In this document: positions 19,734-29,100 of the stretch, in pieces
Layout: every line of letters starts with the position of its first letter
How positions within the stretch are numbered: position 1 is the first letter of the stretch
Origin: Sphingobacterium endophyticum
GTDB lineage: Bacteria > Bacteroidota > Bacteroidia > Sphingobacteriales > Sphingobacteriaceae
Length of the DNA: 64,000 nucleotides
Reading direction: 5' to 3'
Assembly (NCBI RefSeq): GCF_009733535.1
Contig: NZ_SMMI01000007.1
Location: 124,001 to 188,000, forward strand
Program-made: the position numbers and the translations under genes
Notes under the pieces: generated by a model
Databases searched by the model: none
What the model saw: only the letters and a program-made list of their open reading frames with translations
Told to the model about the DNA's origin: nothing

Positions 19734-20557
19734 ACGACCTCTTGCAATAATTTATTCATGTAAAGATTAAATTCTTCTGGATGTTCAAGATTAGGTAAAT
19801 GTCCACATTCTTCCATCTGAATGTATTTCGATCCCTTAATGTCTTTTGATAATTCTTCCATTAAATCAGCAGGTGTAATTTTATCTTCCTTCCCACGAAC
19901 CACCAATGTAGGTACATTAATTGCCTTTAATACTTCGGTTGTATCTGTCCTTGCAGCTAAGGCCAATAGAGTTGCACAGATGGATTCAATGCTATTCCTC
20001 CGGATACTACTTTTAATAAGTTCAACAGCATCAGGGTTGTTTTCAATGCTTTTCTTAGAAAATACATTAGCAATGAAGCCAATGGCATAAGGCCTGCGAC
20101 CGTATTGCAGAACGGCTTGAATAGCGTCAAAGCGTTTTTGTTTTCCAGCATTATCATCAGGTTTGCTGTGTGTGTCGGAAAGGATCAATCCAGAGATACG
20201 CTCTGGGAATAATTGGTATGCCCTCAAGGCAATATATCCGCCCATAGAAACTCCGCATAGCACTGCTTTTTCGATTTCCAGTTTACGCATAAAAACCCCT
20301 AGATCTTTAGCGAATACATCGATTGAAAAGAATCCATGACCTTTGGTGGTATTACCATGCCCCCGTATGTCGATGGCAATTCCAGTTATGTTATCTTCTA
20401 AACTTTCCAGTTGCTCGCGCCACATTTTTTTATTAAATGGAAATCCATGCAGGAAAATAATCGTCTTCTCAGGTTGTTCAGTAGCCTTTTTGATGTAATA
20501 GGAGATACTTATATCCCCAATCCGGATCTTGTTGCTTTTTATAATACGTTCCGCCAT
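19730..20557 (-). CDS. Alpha/beta-fold hydrolase
   Basis: 275 aa. The nucleophile elbow is GVSMGGY with Ser104; the oxyanion segment is LHGFPFNKKMW (36-46); the acid is in RGKEDKITP and the histidine in ECGHLPNLEHPEEF. This is the general hydrolase pattern seen in 3-oxoadipate enol-lactonase, arylesterase and haloperoxidase relatives, so the substrate cannot be named. The ATG at 20557 was chosen over a frame extension to 20671 that would run into the tRNA promoter. Convergent with, and overlapping by four bases, the patatin gene. Confidence 0.9.
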   Translation of the reverse strand: MAERIIKSNKIRIGDISISYYIKKATEQPEKTIIFLHGFPFNKKMWREQLESLEDNITGIAIDIRGHGNTTKGHGFFSIDVFAKDLGVFMRKLEIEKAVLCGVSMGGYIALRAYQLFPERISGLILSDTHSKPDDNAGKQKRFDAIQAVLQYGRRPYAIGFIANVFSKKSIENNPDAVELIKSSIRRNSIESICATLLALAARTDTTEVLKAINVPTLVVRGKEDKITPADLMEELSKDIKGSKYIQMEECGHLPNLEHPEEFNLYMNKLLQEVV

Positions 20558-20629
20558 AATTTTAAATATATAAATATCAACACGATATGCAAAATATAGT
20601 TTGAAAATGATTAAAAAACGGAAAAACCA

Positions 20630-20660
20630 TTTGGAAAGTATAAAAAAGTAACGATATTTG
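20630..20660 (+). promoter_or_regulatory. Promoter of the first tRNA-Arg gene
   Basis: TTTG at 20630-20633 and GATATTTG at 20653-20660 with a 19-nt spacer, close to the Bacteroidota TTTG/TAnnTTTG pattern; the tRNA starts 35 nt further on. Confidence 0.6.
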
Positions 20661-20694
20661 CGCCACCTCAAAGGACAATTAGTCCTTTCAAAAT

Positions 20695-20768
20695 GCGCTC
20701 ATAGCTTAATTGGATAGAGCATCTGACTACGGATCAGAAGGTTAGGGGTTCGACTCCCTTTGAGCGCA
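20695..20768 (+). tRNA. tRNA-Arg (anticodon ACG), copy 1
   Basis: Complete cloverleaf. The acceptor stem GCGCTCA/TGAGCGC is perfect, the D-loop has AATTGGAT, the anticodon arm is CTGACTACGGATCAG with ACG, and the T-loop is TTCGACT. Discriminator A at 20768; CCA is not encoded. The ACG anticodon (wobble A normally becomes inosine) reads CGU, CGC and CGA. It is identical to the second copy at 21362. Confidence 0.98.
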
Positions 20769-20773
20769 CTTTT

Positions 20774-20799
20774 TAGACACAAGACATAAGACATAAGAC
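20774..20799. repeat. Short heptamer repeat (TAGACAC/AAGACAT)
   Basis: Three and a half units of a 7-bp motif directly after the tRNA. The same motif family forms the longer array at 38357-38431. Confidence 0.7.
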
Positions 20800-20835
20800 A
20801 GTGCAGGGTGTTTATATAGTTGAAAAGAAATAAAG

Positions 20836-20868
20836 AAAAAGACTTTAGTGTTGAGCTAAAGTCTTTTT
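20836..20868 (+). terminator. Terminator after the first tRNA-Arg
   Basis: AAAAAGACTTTAG and CTAAAGTCTTTTT form a perfect 13-bp stem with a 7-nt loop; the arms supply A and T runs for both directions. Confidence 0.8.
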
Positions 20869-21003
20869 GTATTTAAAAGGATTAATATTGGGATCATTTA
20901 CAAAAGTTGCGGAGGGGATAAAATATTGGGCAGTTAACTAATTCGGTTCTTATGTAAACAAACTAGTTTCTTATGTCTAATATTTCCTTGTCTCTTCTTA
21001 AAA

Positions 21004-21180
21004 ATCCCATCGGGATGGCATATCTATAGCCAGACCCGCAGGGTCTGGAATAAGCGTTAATTTCAAAACAACTCCGTAGGAGTGACATGTTAGCTAGAAG
21101 TTTTAGAAATATGCCACACCTACGGCGTTGAATTCTGTGATGTAAAATAAATTTCTATAGAAATTGCATCCCTACGGGAT
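21004..21180. repeat. Second cluster of short palindromes
   Basis: The 593-bp gap between the two tRNAs holds ATCCC-ATC-GGGAT (21004-21016), CCAGACCC-GCA-GGGTCTGG (21030-21048), ACTCC-GTA-GGAGT (21071-21083), the 16-bp palindrome AATTTCTATAGAAATT (21150-21165) and ATCCC-TAC-GGGAT (21168-21180). Several share a stem-TAC/GTA-stem plan and conserved flanks (CTGGAAT also ends the elements at 4586 and 4819). No coding sequence is evident. Confidence 0.75.
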
Positions 21181-21286
21181 TCATTGGACATCAGTCTAAC
21201 TACTAACTACTATCGACTCTTATGTCTATAGCCTAAGTAGTTAGCAATAATATTGAAGAAACTGGTTTAAGAAAATGAAAAAAATT

Positions 21287-21316
21287 TTTGCTGGGACTAT
21301 TATTTCCTTATATTTG
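21287..21316 (+). promoter_or_regulatory. Promoter of the second tRNA-Arg gene
   Basis: TTTG at 21287-21290, an 18-nt spacer and a perfect TATATTTG -7 element at 21309-21316. The best-matching promoter in the window. Confidence 0.75.
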
Positions 21317-21361
21317 CATCACCAAAACAGAAAGGGCGTCAGTCGTATAGTATTGGTTGCC

Positions 21362-21435
21362 GCGCTCATAGCTTAATTGGATAGAGCATCTGACTACGGA
21401 TCAGAAGGTTAGGGGTTCGACTCCCTTTGAGCGCA
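21362..21435 (+). tRNA. tRNA-Arg (anticodon ACG), copy 2
   Basis: The 74 bases are identical to copy 1 at 20695, with the same ACG anticodon and no encoded CCA. The flanking sequences differ, so the pair arose by gene duplication or conversion rather than as a simple long tandem duplication. Confidence 0.98.
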
Positions 21436-21442
21436 CTTGGAA

Positions 21443-21483
21443 AGAGCCTAATTCTTATACGGGATTAGGCTTTTGTTTTTTTT
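21443..21483 (+). terminator. Terminator after the second tRNA-Arg
   Basis: AGCCTAAT and ATTAGGCT form an 8-bp stem followed by TTTGTTTTTTTT. It separates the tRNA from adk. Confidence 0.85.
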
Positions 21484-21506
21484 ACATCTAAAATAAACAT
21501 CACATT

Positions 21507-22076
21507 ATGCTAAACCTAGTTTTATTCGGGCCTCCAGGAGCAGGTAAAGGGACTCAATCGTCCAAATTAATCGATAAATATTCCCTTCACCATATTTCAA
21601 CTGGAGATATGTTTAGAGGACACATCAAGAATCAAACTCCACTTGGTAAAGAGGTGAGTCAGATCATTGCTGACGGTAATTTGGTTCCGGATTCGATCAC
21701 GATCTCTATGTTAGAGGAGGAGTTGAAAAACAATCCTGATGCGAAAGGATTTATATTTGATGGATTCCCACGTACAGTTGCACAGGCTGAGGCATTGGAT
21801 AAGTTTTTGGAGGCAAACAATACTTCGATCACAGGAGTTATTGCATTGGATGTAGATGAGAATGAATTAACGCAGCGTATCGCTAAGCGTCAGGAAATTT
21901 CTGGACGTGCGGACGATGCTGCAGATAAATTGCAAAAACGTATCGAAGAATATTTTGGTAAGACCATTCATGTATTGCCTTATTATGAACAGCAAGGTAA
22001 GCTTAGCAAAGTGAATGGAATCGGAGAGATTGAAACAATCTTCAACGATCTTACTCAGGTAATCGATAATTATTAA
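21507..22076 (+). CDS. adk: Adenylate kinase
   Basis: 189 aa, the short form without a zinc LID. Converts ATP and AMP to two ADP. The P-loop GPPGAGKGT is at 8-16, the AMP-binding segment is STGDMFRGHI, and FDGFPRTVAQAEAL and the short LID with SGRADDAADKLQKRI follow. A complete housekeeping gene starting 24 nt after the tRNA terminator; no clear promoter of its own was seen, so readthrough from the tRNA unit is possible. obg follows after 22 nt. Confidence 0.97.
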   Translation: MLNLVLFGPPGAGKGTQSSKLIDKYSLHHISTGDMFRGHIKNQTPLGKEVSQIIADGNLVPDSITISMLEEELKNNPDAKGFIFDGFPRTVAQAEALDKFLEANNTSITGVIALDVDENELTQRIAKRQEISGRADDAADKLQKRIEEYFGKTIHVLPYYEQQGKLSKVNGIGEIETIFNDLTQVIDNY

Positions 22077-22098
22077 TACAATCTGAATAGGGAATTTT

Positions 22099-23097
22099 AT
22101 GGCTCAGGGGTCAAATTTTGTTGATTATGTAAAGGTATGTTGCCGCTCGGGACATGGGGGAGCTGGATCTGCCCATTTGCACCGTGATAAGCACACGGCT
22201 AAAGGTGGACCTGATGGAGGTGATGGTGGTCGCGGTGGACATATTATCTTGAAAGGATCGCATCAACACTGGACCTTGTTGCACCTGAAGTTCAGGAAGC
22301 ATATAATTGCCGATCCCGGAGAGGCAGGGGGCAGTGCATTACGTTCAGGAGCAAACGGAAGGGATGAGATTTTGGAAGTGCCTCTAGGTACTGTTGCCAA
22401 GAATGCTGAAACTGGAGAAGTTCTATTTGAAATTACCGAAGACGGTGAAACAAAAATATTAACACCTGGTGGACGTGGTGGTTTAGGAAACTGGCATTTT
22501 AAATCTTCGACCGTTCAAACCCCTCGATTTGCGCAGCCAGGGTTGCCAGGAAAAGAGGAATGGATCGTTTTGGAATTGAAGGTTCTAGCGGATGTAGGAT
22601 TAGTTGGATTCCCAAATGCTGGTAAATCAACTTTGCTCTCGGTCGTTTCAGCTGCAAAACCTGAAATTGCTGATTACCCGTTTACGACCATAGTTCCTAA
22701 CTTGGGGATTGTTAGCTATAGAGATGGTAAATCATTTGTTATGGCAGACATTCCGGGAATCATTGAAGGCGCTTCGGAAGGAAAAGGGTTAGGGCATCGT
22801 TTCTTACGTCATATCGAACGAAATTCAGTGTTATTATTCTTAGTTCCGGCAGATACTGATCGGACAATCGAAGAAGAATATAATATTTTATTAGGTGAAT
22901 TAACCGCATATAATCCCGAATTATTAGACAAGCCAAAGATTCTGGCTATCAGTAAGTCGGATATGTTGGACGAGGAATTAGAAAGGGAAATGTCAGCACA
23001 GGTTCCTAAAGGATTACCTCATTTATTTATATCCTCAGTGACGGGAAAAAATATTCCTCAACTGAAAGATCTCATCTGGAAAGAAATCAATCAATAA
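22099..23097 (+). CDS. obg: Obg/CgtA GTPase
   Basis: 332 aa ribosome-assembly and stress-response GTPase. The N-terminal glycine-rich Obg fold (residues 1-158, with [10 protein letters not shown] and [15 protein letters not shown]) is followed by the G domain: P-loop GFPNAGKST, switch [29 protein letters not shown] and the base-specificity SKSD. It ends after the G domain without the optional C-terminal OCT domain, which is normal in Bacteroidota. Likely co-transcribed with adk; closed by a terminator. Confidence 0.97.
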   Translation: MAQGSNFVDYVKVCCRSGHGGAGSAHLHRDKHTAKGGPDGGDGGRGGHIILKGSHQHWTLLHLKFRKHIIADPGEAGGSALRSGANGRDEILEVPLGTVAKNAETGEVLFEITEDGETKILTPGGRGGLGNWHFKSSTVQTPRFAQPGLPGKEEWIVLELKVLADVGLVGFPNAGKSTLLSVVSAAKPEIADYPFTTIVPNLGIVSYRDGKSFVMADIPGIIEGASEGKGLGHRFLRHIERNSVLLFLVPADTDRTIEEEYNILLGELTAYNPELLDKPKILAISKSDMLDEELEREMSAQVPKGLPHLFISSVTGKNIPQLKDLIWKEINQ

Positions 23098-23101
23098 TAG
23101 G

Positions 23102-23130
23102 AAAGCAACGTAAGTTGCTTTTTTTATTTT
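23102..23130 (+). terminator. Intrinsic terminator of adk-obg
   Basis: AAGCAAC, loop GTAA, GTTGCTT followed by a T run, beginning five bases after the obg stop. Confidence 0.85.
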
Positions 23131-23147
23131 AGGCAATTTATATTTTC

Positions 23148-23155
23148 TATTTTTG
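23148..23155 (+). promoter_or_regulatory. -7 element giving a probable leaderless mRNA
   Basis: TATTTTTG ends six bases before the ATG at 23161. A start 5-7 nt downstream would put the first transcribed base at or next to the start codon. Confidence 0.6.
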
Positions 23156-23160
23156 CAGCA

Positions 23161-23931
23161 ATGGATTTATCTCTAAAAGAGTTTTTGGACCGTAAAGTTG
23201 AAGAGTTTAATCAACCTGATTTTATTCCAAATGATCCGATCTGCATTCCACATCAGTTCGACCTAAAACAGGATATTGAAATCATGGGTTTCTTCGCCAG
23301 TATTTTAGCGTGGGGACAGCGAAAAACGATCATTAACAAATGTAATGAGCTGATCGAACGTATGGATGGAAGTCCATTCGATTTTATCCTAAATCACCAG
23401 GATCAGGATCTAAAGAACCTATTAGGTTTTAAGCATCGGACGTTCAATGACACCGATCTCCTATATTTTGTAAGCTTCTTTAAGTGCCATTATACCCATT
23501 TTGCAAGTTTAGAAGACGCGTTTCTGCAATTGGGGGCATCAGAACCTTTTAGCATTGAAGAGTCCTTAAATGCATTTAAATCCTATTTCTTTTCCTTACC
23601 CGACTATCCCTACAGAACCCGAAAACATGTCAGTTCGCCATTGCAGAAGTCAACTTGCAAACGATTGAATATGTTTCTGAGGTGGATGGTAAGGCAGGAT
23701 GATCGAGGCGTTGATTTTGGCGTTTGGCATCAGATTAAACCCAAAGATTTAATCTGTCCATGTGATGTACATGTTGAAAGGGTAGCTCGGAAGTTTGGAT
23801 TGATCCAGTTGGATAAAGTCAATTGGAAGACTGCATTAGAATTGACCGGTAATTTAAGGGAACTGGATCCCAATGATCCTGTAAAATATGATTTTGCTTT
23901 ATTTGGTTTAGGTGTTGCGGGAGAATTGTAA
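23161..23931 (+). CDS. TIGR02757/DUF2400 family protein
   Basis: 256 aa. The segments PNDPICIPHQF, EIMGFFASILAWGQRKTII, KHRTFNDTDLLYFVSFFK, KSTCKRLNMFLRWMVR and the C-terminal PCDVHVERVARKFGL with NDPVKYDFALFGLGV match the TIGR02757 family, common in Bacteroidota and some Proteobacteria. Members resemble helix-hairpin-helix DNA glycosylase-like proteins, but the biochemical role is not established. The promoter position suggests a leaderless transcript. Convergent with the GNAT gene, eight bases apart. Confidence 0.9.
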   Translation: MDLSLKEFLDRKVEEFNQPDFIPNDPICIPHQFDLKQDIEIMGFFASILAWGQRKTIINKCNELIERMDGSPFDFILNHQDQDLKNLLGFKHRTFNDTDLLYFVSFFKCHYTHFASLEDAFLQLGASEPFSIEESLNAFKSYFFSLPDYPYRTRKHVSSPLQKSTCKRLNMFLRWMVRQDDRGVDFGVWHQIKPKDLICPCDVHVERVARKFGLIQLDKVNWKTALELTGNLRELDPNDPVKYDFALFGLGVAGEL

Positions 23932-23939
23932 AATAAGAT

Positions 23940-24377
23940 TTAGTAGAAAGGAATAAACATTTCTTTATGTTTACCTGCATCCTTGTACTGGAATTCATCC
24001 GACATAAATTCAAATCCCATACTTTCATAAAATGGGTATGCAGCCTCTCGAGCGATGCACCATAAATAATCTCCATGGAGTTGAGATTTAATATGTTCAA
24101 TAGCAGCGTTTAGAAGTTCGCGAGCATATCCTTTTCTTCTAGCAAGAGGTTGGGTTGCCATTCCACGTAGCCTATATCCTTCATGTGGCAATTTAGGATG
24201 GTTTGTTTTGTGGACGGTCAGTACACATTGAAGAATATTATCCTCGTCGAAAAGGCCTAAATGGAAGCTGTCAGGCATTAAATCCTCGGGATTGACACAA
24301 AGGTTCAGATCCTTACCTTTCTGCAGGACAGCGCTTCGCAATGGGAGTGCCTCTTCAACCTTGATAAATCTGATCAT
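23940..24377 (-). CDS. GNAT-family N-acetyltransferase
   Basis: 145 aa. The acetyl-CoA motif is RLRGMATQPLARRKGYARELL (only its core RRKGYA is diagnostic), preceded by LTVHKTNHPK and followed by the FYESMGFEFMSDEF C-terminal strand. It resembles ElaA/YitI-like small GNAT proteins; the acceptor is unknown. Its start overlaps the gap stop by four bases (ATGA), so it is translated with gap although functionally unrelated. Confidence 0.88.
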   Translation of the reverse strand: MIRFIKVEEALPLRSAVLQKGKDLNLCVNPEDLMPDSFHLGLFDEDNILQCVLTVHKTNHPKLPHEGYRLRGMATQPLARRKGYARELLNAAIEHIKSQLHGDYLWCIAREAAYPFYESMGFEFMSDEFQYKDAGKHKEMFIPFY

Positions 24378-25372
24378 CTTTTGGAAAGGATTGTTAAAAT
24401 ATCGACCATTCTGTTGGAATATCCGAACTCATTATCATACCATCCGACAACTTTTACCAATCCGCCAACAATACTCGTTAATTCAGAATCAAATACACAG
24501 GAATAAGGGTTGTTAATGATATCTACAGAGACAATAGGGTCTTCAGTATAAAAAAGTACATCCTTCAATTCGTTTTCAGAAGCTTCTTTAAACTTTCTGT
24601 TGATTTCTTCTACTGTGGTATTTTTAGCGAGGTTGCAAGTAAAATCGGTTAAAGAACCATTCAATACGGGCACACGGATTCCGGCACCCCCAAGTTTACC
24701 GTCAAGATGTTTGAAAACATTGGTGATCGCTTTTGCAGCGCCAGTTGTGGTCGGGATAATGGAAGCCGAGGCAGCTCTAGATCTTCGAAGGTCTCGGTGT
24801 GGAGCATCATGAAGGTTCTGATCACCAGTCATGGAATGAACCGTAGTAATATAACCGTCAACGATTTGCCAATTTTCATCCAATATTTTGATCAATGGTG
24901 CTACATTGTTGGTTGTACAAGACGCATTCGAGAATATCGGAGTGTTCCAATCAAATTCATGATCGTTTATTCCCAAAACGACTGTTGGAATTTCCTTGTC
25001 AGGAGACGGTGCCGAGATAATTACTTGTTTTGCACCGGCCAGCAAGTGTTTCGATGCAAGATCCTTATTTACAAAGAAGCCTGTTGATTCCACTACCACA
25101 TCGATTTCCAATTCTTTCCAGGGTAGGTCTTCAGGATTCTTTTTGTTTATTATTAATATTGATTTGCCATCAATGTAAAGATGATCTTGATCATGATCTA
25201 CCTTTCGGTTTAATGGACCATGTACAGAATCGTATTTGAATAAATGAGCCAGTGTTTTAGAATCGGCAAGATCATTGATAGCAACGACCTCAATAGTTTC
25301 AAGATTTCTGTTCAATAAATTTCTTAACGTATGACGACCGATTCGGCCGAAACCATTGATGGCAACTTTCAT
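24374..25372 (-). CDS. gap: Glyceraldehyde-3-phosphate dehydrogenase, type I
   Basis: 332 aa. Oxidises glyceraldehyde 3-phosphate with phosphate in glycolysis. The Rossmann start is GFGRIGR, Asp34 in AIND favours NAD over NADP, and the catalytic Cys152 lies in SNASCTTNNVAP. The STGFF, RSRAASASIIPTTTGAAKA and WYDNEFGYSNRMVD segments are complete. It is the middle gene of a tightly overlapping unit: lipoprotein redoxin, gap, GNAT. Confidence 0.96.
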   Translation of the reverse strand: MKVAINGFGRIGRHTLRNLLNRNLETIEVVAINDLADSKTLAHLFKYDSVHGPLNRKVDHDQDHLYIDGKSILIINKKNPEDLPWKELEIDVVVESTGFFVNKDLASKHLLAGAKQVIISAPSPDKEIPTVVLGINDHEFDWNTPIFSNASCTTNNVAPLIKILDENWQIVDGYITTVHSMTGDQNLHDAPHRDLRRSRAASASIIPTTTGAAKAITNVFKHLDGKLGGAGIRVPVLNGSLTDFTCNLAKNTTVEEINRKFKEASENELKDVLFYTEDPIVSVDIINNPYSCVFDSELTSIVGGLVKVVGWYDNEFGYSNRMVDILTILSKR

Positions 25373-25998
25373 TATTTGTGAAATTCAGCAATTACTTCAT
25401 TAATATTTTTCTCACCTTCCCAGTAGGTTTTCAATTGACCATCTGGTCCGTACACATAGTTTGCAGGGAACATATTAGGAATATGGAATTTCTGGATAAA
25501 TTCTTGGTTCCTGTCCCAAAGCATCTGTACATTTTCCTTACCGTCTAATTCTTTTCCAAAAGTTGTAAAGAACTGAGACATCAAAGCCGGGTCGTTCATA
25601 GAGACATATACGACATTAATATCCTTGATTTTCTCATAGTTTTTCGATAGTCCACCTGCTTCATTTTGACAGTGGCTACATCCTGGATCGAACAGCACGA
25701 AAACAGTGTTTTTGCCTGCAGGGATATCAGCTTTTGTGTATTTGATACCTGATTTCACTTTGTAGAATGTAAACTCAGGAATGCTCAATGCGGCAGCTGC
25801 AGATGTCTGGGGAGCAGCAGGGGCAGGGTTTGTTTGTTGAGTTGAATGCTCGTGAGCGCTGTGGTCATGTGCACTATGATCATGTCCAGCATGATCATCA
25901 TGTGTTTCTGTAGTTTCAGCTTTTTTCTGATTATTACATCCTACAGCTAGAACACCTAAAGAAAGGCAAAGAGAGGATAGGATAAATTTATTTCTCAT
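25372..25998 (-). CDS. Histidine-rich lipoprotein with a thioredoxin/redoxin domain
   Basis: 208 aa. The signal peptide ends in lipobox LAVGC. A low-complexity linker (about 32-52) holds HDH/SAHDHSAHEHS repeats with about nine His, then a Pro/Ala-rich stretch and a TlpA/AhpC-like domain (about 75-208). That domain has FVLFDPGCSHCQNE with a CxxC, VYVSMNDPALMSQFF and NMFPANYVYGPDGQL with the cis-Pro equivalent. Predicted periplasmic-facing, tethered thiol oxidoreductase; the His tract probably binds metal (Zn, Cu or Ni). Its stop overlaps the gap start by one base. Possible roles are cytochrome or metalloprotein maturation. Confidence 0.85.
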   Translation of the reverse strand: MRNKFILSSLCLSLGVLAVGCNNQKKAETTETHDDHAGHDHSAHDHSAHEHSTQQTNPAPAAPQTSAAAALSIPEFTFYKVKSGIKYTKADIPAGKNTVFVLFDPGCSHCQNEAGGLSKNYEKIKDINVVYVSMNDPALMSQFFTTFGKELDGKENVQMLWDRNQEFIQKFHIPNMFPANYVYGPDGQLKTYWEGEKNINEVIAEFHK

Positions 25999-26075
25999 GT
26001 CTTGTGATTAAGATTCAAAACTAATAAAAAATATAGAGTAAGTTCTGTGAAAGGGTTAGAATAAACAGTATTTTG

Positions 26076-26105
26076 ACAAAAAAGGCCCTGATTTTTCAGG
26101 GCCTT
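26076..26105 (-). terminator. Intrinsic terminator of secDF
   Basis: Minus strand AAGGCCCTG, loop AAAAAT, CAGGGCCTT followed by TTTT; 27 nt after the secDF stop. Confidence 0.85.
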
Positions 26106-26131
26106 AGATGTTTTATGATTATTCCAAAAAA

Positions 26132-29100
26132 TTATGGAGTAACTACTTTAGCTTTACTTTCTTTTTCTTTTGCAGAATCTGCCAAATGTTTACCACGACT
26201 TAAGTCGAAGATAGCAGGGGCAGCCAAAAAGATAGAAGAATAGGTTGCTACAACGATACCAATTAAGATAGCGAATGAGAAACCACGAATAACCTCACCA
26301 CCAAATACGAACAATACGGCTAATACGAAGATTACTGTTAATGAAGTAATCACCGTACGGCTTAATGTAGAGTTGATCGCATTATTAATCGTTGTTCCAA
26401 GCTCTTGTTGGTGCGCATTAGGTTTCTTCAAATATTCACGTAGACGGTCAAATACAACCACCGTGTCGTTCACTGAATAACCCAACACTGTTAGGATAGC
26501 AGCCACGAAATGTTGGTCAATATCCAATGAAAATGGAACAATACCATCTAATATGGAGAATAGACCTAATAGGATAATGGCATCGTGAACAGTTGCAATA
26601 GCTGCACCAGCGGAATATTGCCATTTGTGGAAACGGATTAAGATATAAGCCGCAATAACAATGATGGATAAGATTGCAGCATAAATTGCTCTATCGCGAA
26701 TATCACTTGCAATCGTAGGTCCTACTTTTTGTTGGGATAGGATCTCGTATTTATTGCCTTGAATTTTAGATAGACCTTCGTTTAATTTAGATAATACTTC
26801 TTTATCAGCTTCGTCACTAGTCTCTTCGATATGATAAGAAGTAGTTACGCGCAATTGGCTTTCATTTCCAAAAGTTTTAACCTCAGTCGTAGTTCCGAAG
26901 ACATTGTCCAAGTTTTCACGAACAGTTTCAGGGCTAACATTTTGATCATAACGAACAGTGTAAGTACGTCCACCTTGGAAGTCAACTCCGTATGAAAATC
27001 CTTTTGTTAAGATAGCACCGATTGAAATAACAATAGCAACCAATGAAATCAAATAAGCAACCTTTCTTTTCTTGATGAATTGGAAGTTTGCATTTTTCAA
27101 AGTATGGTTCGACCAAGGGAATGAAGTTGTGATCTTCATGTCTCTGCTCAACATAAATTCGAAAATTAAACGAGTAATGAAGATTGCAGTGAACAATGAA
27201 GTAATAATACCGATCATTAACGTCGTTGCAAAACCTTGAATTGGTCCACTACCTGTGAAGAATAGGATTAAACCTACCAAGAATGTAGTAATTTGGGAGT
27301 CAAGGATAGAAGGCATGGCATGTTTGTAACCGTCGGCAACAATTTGACGAGGTGACTTACCTAATGCTTCCTCTTCACGCATACGTTCGTAGATCAAGAC
27401 GTTCGCATCGACCGCAGTACCCATCGTTAATACGATACCTGCAATACCAGGAAGGGTAAGAACAGCGTTTAATGATGCAAGCACACCCATCAAGAAGAAT
27501 ACGTTGAAAATAACTGCGATGTTAGCTGCAATACCGGCACGGTTGTAATAGGCGATCATAAACGCCATAACGACGATGATACCAACAACAGCCGAGTTAA
27601 CACCAGAGTCAATTGCTGCTTGTCCTAATGAAGGACCAACGATAGCTTCTTCAACAATCTTAGCTGTTGTAGGAAGCCTACCAGCTTTCAAAACGTTTGC
27701 TAAGTCTTTAGTATCTTCGATAGTAAAGTTACCGGAGATCTGGGAGTTACCATTAGGGATTTCCTCATTTACACCTGGAGCTGAATACACAACACCATCC
27801 AATACGATAGCAATTGCGTCTCTATTTTGAGCAGCTTGAGCTGTGATACGTTTCCATTGGCGAGCGCCATCTGCATTCATTTCCATTGAAACGATCGGAC
27901 TATTCTGTTGGTCAAAACCATCACGAGCGTCCGTGATTACATCACCAGTCATTACAGGGCCATTCTCAGCACCTGTAGCTTTGATTGCATATAAAGAAAG
28001 GAAATCTTTTGCGTTGTTTTCAGGTTTTACAGCCCATAAAAGCTTTAAGTTCGCAGGGATAATTGATTTTACCTCAGGACGAGCAAGTAAAGCATTCACC
28101 TTCGCCGTGTCTTTTAAGTTTGCATAACCAACCACAGCACCAGGAGCCAATTGTTGTTGACCATTCTGACCTGGGAAAGTAGCAGGTGAAAGCACAGCGA
28201 ATAATGGGTTGTTAGCTAGCGCAGCAGCATCCGGTTGAGCTGAAGAATCTGCAGATGCAGAATCAGTTGCTTTTTGGTTAGCGCCTAGCTTAGCTAATAA
28301 GTTTTCTTCTTTTTTAGTGGTATCTGCAGTATTCGCTGCTGTTGAATCACTTACCACTTTAGCTGCTGGTTTGTCAGCTTTAATTGTTGTAGCAAGCGTT
28401 CTGTTAATATTTTCTAATAAAGAATATACTTGAGGATTTTGATAAGTATCATAGAATTCCAATTTAGCAGAACCTTGTAAAAGCTTACGAACACGTTCTT
28501 CATCATTAACACCAGGAAGTTCGATTAAGATACGGTTGGTTCCTTGTTGGATTTGAATGTTAGGGGAAGCAACACCGAATTTGTCAATACGAGTACGAAG
28601 TACTTTGTATGAATTTTGAATAGCGTTGTCAGCTTCTTTATTCAAGAAATTACGGACATCAGACTCTGAGCTTGATCCAGTGATTACTGCTGCATTATCC
28701 TTAGTTGCGAAGAAAGACGCAATAGGGGCAGTAGCACCTGTAGCTTTATACTCATTTAAGAATAACTCAATCAACGAAGTGTTGGTAGTCTTACTTTTTT
28801 TCACAGCATTTTCCAATGCTTTGTTGAAGTTTGCATCTTTCGGGTTGTCCGCTAAGTTGGCGATAAGTTCGTTCAATGAGATTTCCATTGTAACGTTCAT
28901 ACCCCCTTTTAAGTCCAAACCAAGAGCAAGTTCATTTGCTTTAGCTTCGCGATAGGTGAATTTAGCAATACCTATATTATATACTTCCTCACCAGCAATG
29001 GAATCCAAGTAGGCTTTTTCTTTAGCCATGTCGCCATTGGCGTATTCCGCTGCGTCTTTTTCAACTTTACGTGTTACAAAAGTGAATGATAAGGAATAGA

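Noticed and set aside
20774..21180. CRISPR array between the tRNA genes
   Set aside because: Repeats are short, palindromic and irregularly spaced with no constant repeat-spacer unit, and no cas genes are in the window.
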